From the NCBI RefSeq assembly GCF_001954195.1, contig NZ_MBES01000086.1, positions 1 to 64,000 on the forward strand: a stretch of 64,000 nt of DNA, in the 5' to 3' direction. Shown piece after piece: positions 16,751 to 26,629 of this stretch (positions within the stretch are counted from its first letter, which is position 1; each line of letters begins with the position of its first letter). The notes under the pieces are model-generated. The model saw nothing but the letters and a program-made list of their open reading frames with translations. It had not been told where the DNA came from and ran no database searches. The DNA comes from Mycobacterium sp. IS-1264 (GTDB lineage: Bacteria > Actinomycetota > Actinomycetes > Mycobacteriales > Mycobacteriaceae). Made by a program: the position numbers and the translations under genes.

Positions 16751-18414
16751 CGCAGGTCGGCCTCCTCCGCGCGAATCGCCCACTGCGCGAACCGTTCTCC
16801 TTCATTGCGGTGTTTGATGAAGTTTCGCACCACGCGGTCGATGTAGTCGCTCACCTCGTCGCTGGTGACCTTGTGCTGACGCAGCTTTCGGCCGAACCCG
16901 CTGTCCAGGCCGAGGCTGCCGCCCAGGTGTACCTGGAAGCCCTCGACCGAGCCGCCATGGCCGTCGTCGACCATCTGACCCTTGAGCCCGATGTCGGCGA
17001 CTTGGATTCGTGCGCACGAGTTCGGGCAGCCGTTGATATTGACCGTGATCGGCACGTCCAGCTGGGAGTTGATGTCCTCGAGACGACGCTCCAGCTCGGG
17101 CACCAGACCCTGTGCCTTGCCGCGGGTTTCGGCGAACGACAACTTGCAGAATTCGATCCCGGTGCACGCCATCAGGTTTCGGCGCCAATGCGAGGGCTTG
17201 GACCGCAGCCCCAGCGCCTCGACGCCGGCGATCAGATCGTCGAGCTTGTCATCGGGTACGTCGAGCACCACCAGCTTCTGGTAGGGAGTGAACCGAATCC
17301 GGTCGGAACCGGCCCGCTCGGCCAGCTCGGCCACGGTCGACAGGATAGTGCCGGATACCCGGCCGGCGATCGGTGCGAACCCGACGGCGTTGAGCCCGTT
17401 CTTGAGCCGCTGCACCCCGACGTGATCGATCGGATGCTTGACCGGCTCGGGCGCCGGGCCGTCGATCAGGCGGCGCTTGAGGTATTCGGTTTCGAGAACT
17501 TCGCGGAACTTTTCGATGCCCCAGTCCTTGATCAAGAACTTCAGGCGTGCCTTCGACCGCAGCCGCCGGTAGCCGTAGTCGCGGAATATCGACGTCACCG
17601 CCGCCCACACCTCGGGCACCTCGTCCAGCGGGACCCAGGCCCCGACCCGCTGGGCCAGCATCGGGTTGGTGGACAGGCCGCCGCCGACCCACAGGTCCAG
17701 CCCCGGACCGTGCTCGGGATGGTTGACGCCGATGAACGCGATGTCGTTGATTTCGTGCGCGACATCCTGCAGACCCGAGATGGCGGTCTTGTACTTGCGC
17801 GGCAGGTCGGCGAAGTCGGGCTGGCCGATGTAGCGGCGCACGATCTCCTCGATCGCCCAGGTGGGATCGAGCACCTCGTCGAGTGACTCGCCGGCCAGCG
17901 GCGAGCCCAGAATCACGCGCGGGCAGTCACCGCACGCCTCGGCCGTCTGCAAACCGACATCGGCGAGCCGGCGCCAGATTTCCGGGACGTTCTCCACCTC
18001 GACCCAGTGGATCTGCAGGTTCTGGCGGTCGGAGATGTCGGCGGTGTCCCTGCCGAACTCGGTCGAGATCTGTCCCACCGTGCGCAGCGCGGCGCTCGAC
18101 AGCGCGCCGCCGTCGCAGCGCACCCGCATCATGAAGTACTGGGCTTCGAGCAACTCGGCGTTGTCGTCGCCGGTGAACGTCCCGTCGTAACCCTGTTCGC
18201 GCTGTGTGTACAGGCCCCACCAGCGGAAACGACCACGCAGGTCGCTTTTGTCGATGCTCTCGAATCCGCCCTTGGCATAGATGTTCTCGATGCGCTCGCG
18301 GACCTCGAGGGGGGCGCCGGCCTGTTTCATTTCTTCGTTGGGGTTCAGCGGCTCGCGATCACCCAGCGCCCACTGGCCCTCATTCCGGGGCTTTGCGGGA
18401 CGTGCCGTGGTCAT
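16747..18414 (-). CDS. nirA: Ferredoxin-dependent assimilatory sulfite reductase (NirA/SirA)
   Basis: 555 residues. Two nitrite/sulfite-reductase half-domains; the siroheme-[4Fe-4S] ligands are CTGIEFC (about residue 415) and NGCPNSC (about 461). Reduces sulfite to sulfide with six electrons from ferredoxin. AAGGAG lies ~10 bases before the ATG. First structural gene of nirA-cysH-che1; 114 bases upstream is a polycysteine leader. Named nirA by older annotation though its substrate in mycobacteria is sulfite. Confidence 0.94.
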   Translation of the reverse strand: MTTARPAKPRNEGQWALGDREPLNPNEEMKQAGAPLEVRERIENIYAKGGFESIDKSDLRGRFRWWGLYTQREQGYDGTFTGDDNAELLEAQYFMMRVRCDGGALSSAALRTVGQISTEFGRDTADISDRQNLQIHWVEVENVPEIWRRLADVGLQTAEACGDCPRVILGSPLAGESLDEVLDPTWAIEEIVRRYIGQPDFADLPRKYKTAISGLQDVAHEINDIAFIGVNHPEHGPGLDLWVGGGLSTNPMLAQRVGAWVPLDEVPEVWAAVTSIFRDYGYRRLRSKARLKFLIKDWGIEKFREVLETEYLKRRLIDGPAPEPVKHPIDHVGVQRLKNGLNAVGFAPIAGRVSGTILSTVAELAERAGSDRIRFTPYQKLVVLDVPDDKLDDLIAGVEALGLRSKPSHWRRNLMACTGIEFCKLSFAETRGKAQGLVPELERRLEDINSQLDVPITVNINGCPNSCARIQVADIGLKGQMVDDGHGGSVEGFQVHLGGSLGLDSGFGRKLRQHKVTSDEVSDYIDRVVRNFIKHRNEGERFAQWAIRAEEADLR

Positions 18415-18528
18415 TCGGGGGTTCTCCTTCGCGAACGTTGTCAGCCATCAGCGCGCAGGAAACCGGTATCTCCGGGCTGCGCAGATCCGGGGGCCAGCTG
18501 GAGGTACAGGTGGGCTGGGTCTACGACG

Positions 18529-18621
18529 TCAAGGCAGACAGCAACAGCTACAGACGCGCTTGAGGTCGATATGCCGCCGCGCCACTAGGGCGATACGCAG
18601 GCTGCGGTTGGCGACGGTCAC
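18529..18621 (-). CDS. Polycysteine leader peptide of the nirA operon
   Basis: 30 codons from GTG (18621) to TGA. Near the end it encodes CSCCC followed by LP and stop: four Cys in five codons. There is no ribosome-binding site; a CAGAAT -10 element lies six bases before the GTG, so the mRNA would be leaderless. The peptide body contains VARRHIDL. It ends 114 bases before nirA, nearly the same distance as the leader before subI. Mycobacterial polycysteine leaders of this type are known to act in cis as cysteine-responsive attenuators. A CCTCC segment in the gap might pair with the nirA ribosome site, but this was not folded. Confidence 0.85.
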   Translation of the reverse strand: MTVANRSLRIALVARRHIDLKRVCSCCCLP

Positions 18622-18627
18622 GCGCCC

Positions 18628-18633
18628 ATTCTG
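18628..18633 (-). promoter_or_regulatory. Predicted -10 element (CAGAAT) for the nirA leader
   Basis: On the minus strand CAGAAT ends six bases before the GTG at 18621. It fits a SigA-type -10 with transcription starting at the GTG, i.e. leaderless. Confidence 0.5.
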
Positions 18634-18789
18634 CCATGAATATCGACGAGCATCGCAACCAGGTGAAATTTCTCCTCACGGTGATTAAAACTAGTGATCC
18701 ATCCTGGGCGAACGGGCTGCGAAAGCCGAGTATTCCCTGGGAGGAATCGGGCACCCCGGCCCATCCCGCCCGCCGTGGGATCATTTGGC

Positions 18790-19962
18790 ATGGCCCTTCC
18801 CGACGTACCGCCCGACCTGCCCGACATGCAGGCGACGCGTGGGCGGCCGTTCGGGCTGTATGTCCATGTCCCGTTCTGCATCACTCGCTGCGGTTACTGC
18901 GACTTCAACACCTACACGCCCGCGGAGTTGGGTGGCGTCAACCCCGACGCCTGGCTGCAGGCGCTGCGTACGGAGCTCGAACTCGCGGCGGCACGGCTGG
19001 ACGCACCGACGGTAAACACGGTGTTCGTCGGGGGCGGGACGCCGTCACTGCTGGGCGGCGAACGCCTGGCCGCGCTGCTGCGCATGGTGCGCGACCAGTT
19101 CGTACTGGCCCCGGATGCCGAGGTGACCACCGAGGCCAACCCCGAATCGACGTGGCCGGAATTCTTCGATGCCATCCGGGCGGCCGGATACACGCGGGTG
19201 TCGCTGGGCATGCAGTCGGTGGCCCCACGGGTGTTGGCGACCCTCGATCGTGTGCACTCACCCGGGCGCGCGGCGTCCGCGGCCGGCGAGGCGATGGCCG
19301 CGGGCTTCGACCACGTCAACCTCGACCTGATCTATGGAACCCCCGGGGAAACCGACGACGACCTGACGCGTTCCGTCGACGCGGCCCTCGAGGCGGGCGT
19401 CGATCACGTCTCGGCGTATGCCCTGCTTGTCGAGGAGGGCACCGCGCTTGCCCGGCGGGTCCGGCGCGGCGAGCTCGACGCCCCCGACGACGATGTGCTG
19501 GCGCATCGCTACGAGCTGGTCGACGCCAAGCTGTCGGCGGCCGGGATGGCCTGGTATGAGGTGTCCAACTGGTCCCGGCCCGGCGGCGAGTGCCGGCATA
19601 ACCTCGGCTACTGGGACGGCGGCCAATGGTGGGGGGCGGGCCCTGGCGCGCACGGATTCGTCGGCGCGACTCGATGGTGGAATGTCAAGCACCCCAACAC
19701 TTATGCGGAGATGCTGGCGCGTGCCGCGGTGCCGGTCGCGGGCTTCGAGCAGCTCGGGCCCGACGCCTTGCACACCGAAGACGTGTTGCTGAAAACCCGT
19801 CTGCGCCAAGGGCTTCCGCTGGACCGGCTGGATGGCGCCGAACGCGAACGTGCGCAAGCCGTCGTCGCCGACGGGTTGTTGGAGCCCGAGGGCGAGCGCC
19901 TGGTCCTCACGCCGCGCGGGCGGCTGCTTGCCGACGCGGTCGTGCGAACGCTGCTGGGGTAG
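18790..19962 (+). CDS. hemW: Radical-SAM HemW-type protein (annotated hemN in M. tuberculosis)
   Basis: 390 residues from the ATG at 18790; the frame is open upstream to 18694 but the earlier part looks non-coding. Radical-SAM cysteines CITRCGYC lie at residues 30, 34 and 37; GGGTPS and GMQSV motifs follow. It lacks the extra N-terminal region of true coproporphyrinogen dehydrogenases, so HemW (heme chaperone) is more likely than HemN. Convergent with the SulP gene, 18 bases apart. rpfD, which neighbours this gene in M. tuberculosis, is absent. Confidence 0.88.
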   Translation: MALPDVPPDLPDMQATRGRPFGLYVHVPFCITRCGYCDFNTYTPAELGGVNPDAWLQALRTELELAAARLDAPTVNTVFVGGGTPSLLGGERLAALLRMVRDQFVLAPDAEVTTEANPESTWPEFFDAIRAAGYTRVSLGMQSVAPRVLATLDRVHSPGRAASAAGEAMAAGFDHVNLDLIYGTPGETDDDLTRSVDAALEAGVDHVSAYALLVEEGTALARRVRRGELDAPDDDVLAHRYELVDAKLSAAGMAWYEVSNWSRPGGECRHNLGYWDGGQWWGAGPGAHGFVGATRWWNVKHPNTYAEMLARAAVPVAGFEQLGPDALHTEDVLLKTRLRQGLPLDRLDGAERERAQAVVADGLLEPEGERLVLTPRGRLLADAVVRTLLG

Positions 19963-19980
19963 TTCTCAGGTGGCCGGCCG

Positions 19981-21789
19981 TCAATCGGTCGGTTGAGGGA
20001 CCGCCAACTTCTCGACGCTGCCCAGGGCGATCCGCGTGCTGGTCTCATGCTTGGACAGGGGCCGCATGTGATCCCATCCCTCGATGACCAGCCTTGGACT
20101 TTGGTCTTGGCCGCTGAACTCGTCCAGGTAGTAGCGGAGGGACTCACCTGTCGTGTGGTCGACGAGGGGCACACGCGAGCTCAAGTGGAGATGGACCGTC
20201 CGGGTATCCGATGGAAGCTGCCGCAGCTCCCGAATCACGTGGAACAGGTTGAAACACACCAGGGGACCATCCAGGTATAGGTGGTAGTCGCCGTCGTCGA
20301 ATTCCCTGTCCGACACCGGATTCCGGAACAGACTGAGGAACCGGACGCCGAAATTCGGTTTGGCGGATTCCGAGCCGTTGCGCAGGGTGTGCCAGAGGCC
20401 CACGAACCATAGGTTCACCACCAGCTCCAGGGCGATGCCGGTGATGATGCCGATGAGTAGGTCGGTCGTGACGGTCACGAGCAGGGTGGTGGCGAAGACC
20501 ACGAACTGCTCCGTGCCGATTCGTGCGACCTTGAGCCAGACCGCGGGCTTACACAGCTTGTAGCCGATGAAGACCAGGATGGCGCCGAGGACCGCCATCG
20601 GCACCATGTCGATCACATAGCGGCCGAATAGCACGAACAGCAGCAGGAAGCAGGCGTTGTAGAAGTTGGCCCACTGGGTCCGGCCGCCGGCCAGGACATT
20701 CGCGGTGCTCTTGACCATGCCGGGGATGATGGTCAAGCCGCCGAGCATGCTCGAGGCGCCGTTCGAAACACCCATGGCCAGCAGCGTCCGGTCCGGGTCG
20801 GACCGGCGGCGATACGGGTCAATGTTGTCCACGGCCGCGATCGTCGCCAGGGACTCGGTCGCGTCGATCAACAGGAGGGTGACAACGAGGTAGGCGAGGG
20901 GCAGCAACAGTGCGGTATCGGTGAATGCCTCCCCGAACTGGGGGAAGACGATCCCGTGCTCAAGCGAATCGGGCACGTTGATCAGGTAGTGCTTGTCCAA
21001 TTTCAGGATGAATGTGCTGACCACCGTGCCGGCGAGGAACACCCAGACCGGAGGCGGCATGACCTTCAGCAGCCGCCCGGGGAGGGCCGACAGCACGAAA
21101 AGCGCTGCCAGGCAACCGATCCCGAGGGCGCAGACCTGCGGGTGTATCGACGGGACGTGGCTGGGCACTTCGCCCAGGACCGCCCAGAACTCGTGGGCGT
21201 CGAACTTCACTCCCATGAAGAGCGGAATCTGCTTGACGATGATCATCAGGCCGATCGCCGCCAGCATGCCCTGGATGGCCGCGGCCGGGAAGATGGCACT
21301 CAGGCGCGCCACCTTCAACTTGGCAAGGATCACCTGCAACACGCCCGCGATCGCAATGGCGACAAGGACTAGGGGGTAGCCCACTGCGAGCACCTCGGAC
21401 GTGGGGGCGCCCCGGCCCAGGCGGGCGTGTCCCAATGCGATCATGCCGGCGAACAGCGCCGGCGCCAGCCCCGCGGCCGGGCCGCTGATGGTCACATACG
21501 AGCCGCCCAAGAACGGCAGGATGAAACCGGCGATGATCGCCGACATGATCCCGCAGATCGGCGGCGCACCCGAGGTCATCGCGATGCCCATCGAGAACGG
21601 AAGCGAGATCATCGCCACCGTGAAACCCGAGCGAAGGTCATAACGCCAATGTTTGAGGCCGGCCAGGCCATTGCGAGGCTTTTCGCTGTTGCGAAGCTTT
21701 TCGCCATTGCGAGGCTCTTCGGTCGGAGCGGTCCGGGCCTGCCGCACGCGTACGCGTGGGCCCCGCTCGACGGCGGCTTCATGAAGCAC
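19981..21789 (-). CDS. SulP-family anion transporter with STAS domain
   Basis: 602 residues from a GTG at 21789 with GGGAGG five bases upstream; longer readings to 21864 have no such site. About 10-12 membrane helices start after residue ~50 with FTVAMISLPFSMGIA, then the family motif GGSYVTISGPAAGLAPALFAG. A C-terminal STAS domain begins near DDGDYHLYLDGPLVCFN. SulP members import sulfate, bicarbonate, or C4-dicarboxylates. Because an SbtA-type bicarbonate transporter gene lies just upstream on the same strand, bicarbonate is the best guess. The N-terminal cytosolic tail contains 6-residue repeats (see 21668-21721). Confidence 0.85.
   Translation of the reverse strand: MLHEAAVERGPRVRVRQARTAPTEEPRNGEKLRNSEKPRNGLAGLKHWRYDLRSGFTVAMISLPFSMGIAMTSGAPPICGIMSAIIAGFILPFLGGSYVTISGPAAGLAPALFAGMIALGHARLGRGAPTSEVLAVGYPLVLVAIAIAGVLQVILAKLKVARLSAIFPAAAIQGMLAAIGLMIIVKQIPLFMGVKFDAHEFWAVLGEVPSHVPSIHPQVCALGIGCLAALFVLSALPGRLLKVMPPPVWVFLAGTVVSTFILKLDKHYLINVPDSLEHGIVFPQFGEAFTDTALLLPLAYLVVTLLLIDATESLATIAAVDNIDPYRRRSDPDRTLLAMGVSNGASSMLGGLTIIPGMVKSTANVLAGGRTQWANFYNACFLLLFVLFGRYVIDMVPMAVLGAILVFIGYKLCKPAVWLKVARIGTEQFVVFATTLLVTVTTDLLIGIITGIALELVVNLWFVGLWHTLRNGSESAKPNFGVRFLSLFRNPVSDREFDDGDYHLYLDGPLVCFNLFHVIRELRQLPSDTRTVHLHLSSRVPLVDHTTGESLRYYLDEFSGQDQSPRLVIEGWDHMRPLSKHETSTRIALGSVEKLAVPQPTD
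21668..21721. repeat. Three 18-bp tandem repeats inside the SulP N-terminus
   Basis: Units at 21668-21685, 21686-21703 and 21704-21721 are near-identical (CCATTGCGAGGCTTTTCG type). They stay in frame and encode the charged RNGEK/RNSEK hexapeptide repeats before the first membrane helix. Copy number may vary between strains. Confidence 0.7.
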
Positions 21790-22127
21790 TGGCGCCTCCC
21801 GATGACCTAGTCCGGCGACGCGGAAAGCAGCGAGCGGCACGGGGCGTCCACGAACACGAATCAACCTTGAGGACTCACCAGGCCTCGGTCAACGTAGTGA
21901 ACGCCTCTTTACGAACAATTAACAACGAGTTGACATGCGCTCGAATAACCCGTCCGGCGCACCGATGCTTGGTGCGCTCAGGCCGCGGCGCGTACGGCCG
22001 TCAGTCGAGACGGCGCGGCACGATCGGCATGGCTTGTGCCGCATGGCTTATCGAGACGCCATCGATCAATCGCCCGGCGACCCATGATGTTTCGTCGATC
22101 ATTGAGCGATCTTCCAGCCGTTTGACC
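21790..22127. other. Intergenic region between SbtA-like and SulP genes
   Basis: 338 bases with no gene. On the minus strand a TTGTTA...TAAAGA pair near 21912-21930 could be a weak promoter for the SulP gene. No terminator or known motif is clear. Confidence 0.35.
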
Positions 22128-23363
22128 TCAGGTTCCCGGGAACCAGTGTCCGACCAGACGGACGATCTCGATGTACAGGGGGATTCCGATGGTGACGTTA
22201 TAGGAGAACGTCAGACCCAGTGACGCGGCGAGCGGCAGCGTCGGGCTGGCTTCGGGGATTGCCAGGCGCTGGACCGCCGGCACGGCGATGTAGGACGCCG
22301 CACCGCACAGCACCGCGAACAGCACGTAGGTCCCGGTCTTGAAGTCGGTGTGGGTCAGGTAGGCGTAGCTGTAGGCGACGAAAATCCCCAGCGTTGCAAA
22401 GAGATTCGGGGCCAGCAGGCCGTAGAAGATGAAACCGAGGCCGGCCGACCGCAGGTCCCTCAATTTGCGCGACGCCGTCATGCCCATTTCCAGCAGGAAC
22501 AGGCAGAGCACGCCCTGGAATGCCATGACGAAGAACTTGTCGTCGTCCGCAACGACCTTCTGTCCCTGCAGCCCGCTGATGAGGCCGATGACGATCCCGC
22601 CGAACAGGAGGACCAGCCCGGGGTTGAGGAAGACTTCCTGGAAGAGCTCGCGGGAGAACAGGGGGGCCTTGACCTTCGCCGGGCGTGGGTCGGCCTCCCA
22701 GTCGGGATGTTCCATCTTTTCCAGCGAGAGCTCCAGCTCCTGCTCGAGGGCGCGTTCCTCCTCGGACTCGAGGCTCGCGCCGTGCGGCGGCCGCGCCGCG
22801 GTTCCGGGACCGACTCCGACCTTGACGGGCGGGGTGTAGCCGGCTTCGTTGGGCATGTATCCCGCCGTGTCCAACCCCCGGTGCCGCAGGCGCGCCACCA
22901 GGTACAGCGCCACCAGGCAGCCGGGCACCTCCATGACGGCCAACATGACGGGCATGTAGGCGTTGAACGCGATGCCGACGGCGGTCAGGACCGCCACGCA
23001 GGTGGCAAAAGTTCCCGCGGAGTCCGAGCCGTAGTAGCCGGCCACAGTGGCGCGGTCGACGCTTCTTAGCCGCGTCAGCAAATTCAGCAGCAAGTAGGCG
23101 ATGCCGCCGATCGCGAAGTTCAGTACGAAGCCCACCGCCATGAATCCCACGATGACCCCGACGCTGGAGGCATTGATCTTGGCGAGTTCTTCGCCGCCAT
23201 GCCAGCCAATGGCCAGCAGCAGGTACATCGTCAGGCCCTGATAGATCACGTACGGGAATTCGAAGCGCACCTTGAGGATCGGAATGAGGAACCCAAAGTA
23301 GAAGAAGAGCAGGAGCGGCTTGAACAGGTTGTGGGTGAAGTTCTGCCAGAACTCTTGCAGCAT
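22128..23363 (-). CDS. SbtA-family sodium-dependent bicarbonate transporter
   Basis: 411 residues from the ATG at 23363, which has AGAGAGG upstream; the longer reading to 23411 is unlikely. Two inverted sets of about five membrane helices (first set from LFKPLLLFFYFGFLIPILKV; second from LVLLFGGIVIGLISG) are joined by a charged cytosolic loop rich in Glu near residues 195-250. This is the layout of the Sbt_1 family, whose founder SbtA imports HCO3- with Na+ in cyanobacteria. Gly/Ser-rich break motifs such as YYGSDSAGTFAT occur in both halves. It lies upstream of the SulP gene on the same strand. Confidence 0.85.
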   Translation of the reverse strand: MLQEFWQNFTHNLFKPLLLFFYFGFLIPILKVRFEFPYVIYQGLTMYLLLAIGWHGGEELAKINASSVGVIVGFMAVGFVLNFAIGGIAYLLLNLLTRLRSVDRATVAGYYGSDSAGTFATCVAVLTAVGIAFNAYMPVMLAVMEVPGCLVALYLVARLRHRGLDTAGYMPNEAGYTPPVKVGVGPGTAARPPHGASLESEEERALEQELELSLEKMEHPDWEADPRPAKVKAPLFSRELFQEVFLNPGLVLLFGGIVIGLISGLQGQKVVADDDKFFVMAFQGVLCLFLLEMGMTASRKLRDLRSAGLGFIFYGLLAPNLFATLGIFVAYSYAYLTHTDFKTGTYVLFAVLCGAASYIAVPAVQRLAIPEASPTLPLAASLGLTFSYNVTIGIPLYIEIVRLVGHWFPGT

Positions 23364-23690
23364 TGGTGCCTCTCTTGTTGATCCGGCGATCAGGGGAAGC
23401 ACCGTTCGCAACTACGACCATCCCGAGACCGTGCAAAAATTTAACCCCGCCGGTAGGCGTCCGCCAGTCGAAGACAGCGCGAAAAGGCCGTGTTTAACAC
23501 AGGCGTATTCAAACGGTCGATTTCGCCAAAGTTGGTGGTCACAGCGCCGCTGGTCGACCGGTATAAGCGGCCCTAGACGTGAATCCACTGTGACTTTTCT
23601 GGGGATTCGCTGTGTAGCATTGGTGTCGCCCGGACACGCCGTGGCAGGGCCGACGCCGCCCGCGCGCGGCTAGGGGTTGCGCACGCTTAG
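23364..23690. other. Intergenic region between SbtA-like gene and mbtI
   Basis: About 330 bases between divergent genes. No reading frame is convincing. It must hold the promoter of the SbtA-like gene; the mbtI promoter with an IdeR-like box occupies its right end. Confidence 0.4.
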
Positions 23691-25065
<1,375 letters not shown>

Positions 25066-25180
25066 CAGTCCAGTCGGGTAACGGTTGGGGCACGTTTGTG
25101 TCACCCCGCGTCACGTCGCGCGGCACCGCGGTTTGCGTCGTCGAGAATGCGGAACATGACGCAATCGCGGGAGCCCGACG

Positions 25181-26629
25181 ATGGCGCGTGAAATCTCGCG
25201 GCAGGCGTTCCTGCGGGGCGCCGCCGGGGCGTTGGCCGCCGGCGCGGTGCTCGGATCGGGCCGCGTCGGCTGGGTGCGGGCCACCGCCGCTCCGAGCGCC
25301 ACCGGCTGGGACGGTCTGTCGAATGCCCTCGGCGGGGAGGTATTGCTACCGAACAGTCCCCAATTCGGTTCGGCCAAGCAGGTTTTCAACACCAACTACA
25401 ACGGCTATACGCCGGCGGCGATCGTCACGCCCAAATCGGCGGCGGATGTGCAAAAGGCGATGGCATTCGCCGCCGCCAACAACCTCAAGGTCGCTCCGCG
25501 CAGCGGTGGGCACTCCTATATCGGGGCGTCCACCGCGAATGGCGCCATGGTGCTCGACCTGCGACAGCTGCCCGGGGACGCCAACTACGACGCCTCTACC
25601 GGGCAGGTCACGGTGACGCCGGCGACCAGTCTGTACACGATGCACCGGACCCTGGCCGCGGCCGGCCGCGGCGTCCCGACGGGTACCTGTCCCTCGGTCG
25701 GGGCCGCGGGGCACGCCCTGGGTGGCGGAATGGGCGCCCAGTCCCGGCACGCGGGCCTGCTGTGCGACCAGTTGACGTCGGCGTCGGTGGTGCTGCCCAG
25801 CGGCCAGGCGGTCACCGCGTCCGCCGGCAGCAACCCCGACCTGTTCTGGGCGTTGCGCGGTGGCGGCGGCGGCAACTTCGGCGTGACGACTGCGCTGACC
25901 TTCGCGACATTCCCCACCAAGGACGTCGACGTCGTCAACCTCAACTTCCCGCCACAGTCGTTCGCCCAGGTGCTCGTCGGTTGGCAGAATTGGCTGCGCA
26001 CCGCCGACCGGAACAGCTGGGCACTGGCCGACGCCACGGTCGACCCAATGGGCACGCATTGCCGGATTCTGGCCACCTGCCCGGCCGGATCGGGTAACGG
26101 CACGGCGGCCGCCATCACCCGAGCGGTGGGAATGCAACCGTCCGGCACCGAGAATCACACGTTCAACTACATGGACTTGGTGAACTATCTGGCCGTCGGG
26201 AACCTCAACCCGTCGCCGCTGGGATACGTCGGCGGATCCGATGTCTTTCCGACCGTCAACGCCGCGGCCGCCCAGGGGATCGCCTCGGCCGTCAACGCCT
26301 TTCCGCGCGGCGCGGGCCGCATGTTGGCCATCATGCACGCGCTCGACGGTGCGCTCGCGAGCGTGGCACCGGGCGCCACGGCGTATCCGTGGCGCCAGCA
26401 GTCCGCCCTGGTGCAATGGTATGTCGAAACCGGTGACCCGGCGGCCGCGACCAGCTGGCTCAACACGGCACACCAAGCGGTGCAACAGTATTCGGTGGGC
26501 GGCTACGTGAACTACATCGAGGCCAACCAGCCGCCGTCGCGGTACTTCGGCCCGAACCTGGCCCGGCTGACCGCCGTACGGCAGAAGTACGACCCCAGCC
26601 GAATCATGTTCTCCGGGCTGAACTTCTAA
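25181..26629 (+). CDS. Exported FAD-linked oxidase of the berberine-bridge (BBE) type
   Basis: 482 residues. The N-terminus SRQAFLRGAAGALAAGAVLG looks like a Tat-type signal though the second Arg is replaced by Gln; a cleavable region ends near ATAAPSA. The PCMH FAD fold shows RSGGHSYIG (His for 8-alpha attachment) and GTCPSVGAAGHALGGG (Cys for 6-S attachment), so FAD is probably bound twice covalently. The C-terminal BBE segment reads NYIEANQ...YFGPN. Such enzymes oxidise sugars or secondary metabolites. Its place in the mycobactin locus is unusual; a role in siderophore tailoring is only a guess. Its stop overlaps the convergent mmpL stop by three bases. Confidence 0.85.
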   Translation: MAREISRQAFLRGAAGALAAGAVLGSGRVGWVRATAAPSATGWDGLSNALGGEVLLPNSPQFGSAKQVFNTNYNGYTPAAIVTPKSAADVQKAMAFAAANNLKVAPRSGGHSYIGASTANGAMVLDLRQLPGDANYDASTGQVTVTPATSLYTMHRTLAAAGRGVPTGTCPSVGAAGHALGGGMGAQSRHAGLLCDQLTSASVVLPSGQAVTASAGSNPDLFWALRGGGGGNFGVTTALTFATFPTKDVDVVNLNFPPQSFAQVLVGWQNWLRTADRNSWALADATVDPMGTHCRILATCPAGSGNGTAAAITRAVGMQPSGTENHTFNYMDLVNYLAVGNLNPSPLGYVGGSDVFPTVNAAAAQGIASAVNAFPRGAGRMLAIMHALDGALASVAPGATAYPWRQQSALVQWYVETGDPAAATSWLNTAHQAVQQYSVGGYVNYIEANQPPSRYFGPNLARLTAVRQKYDPSRIMFSGLNF

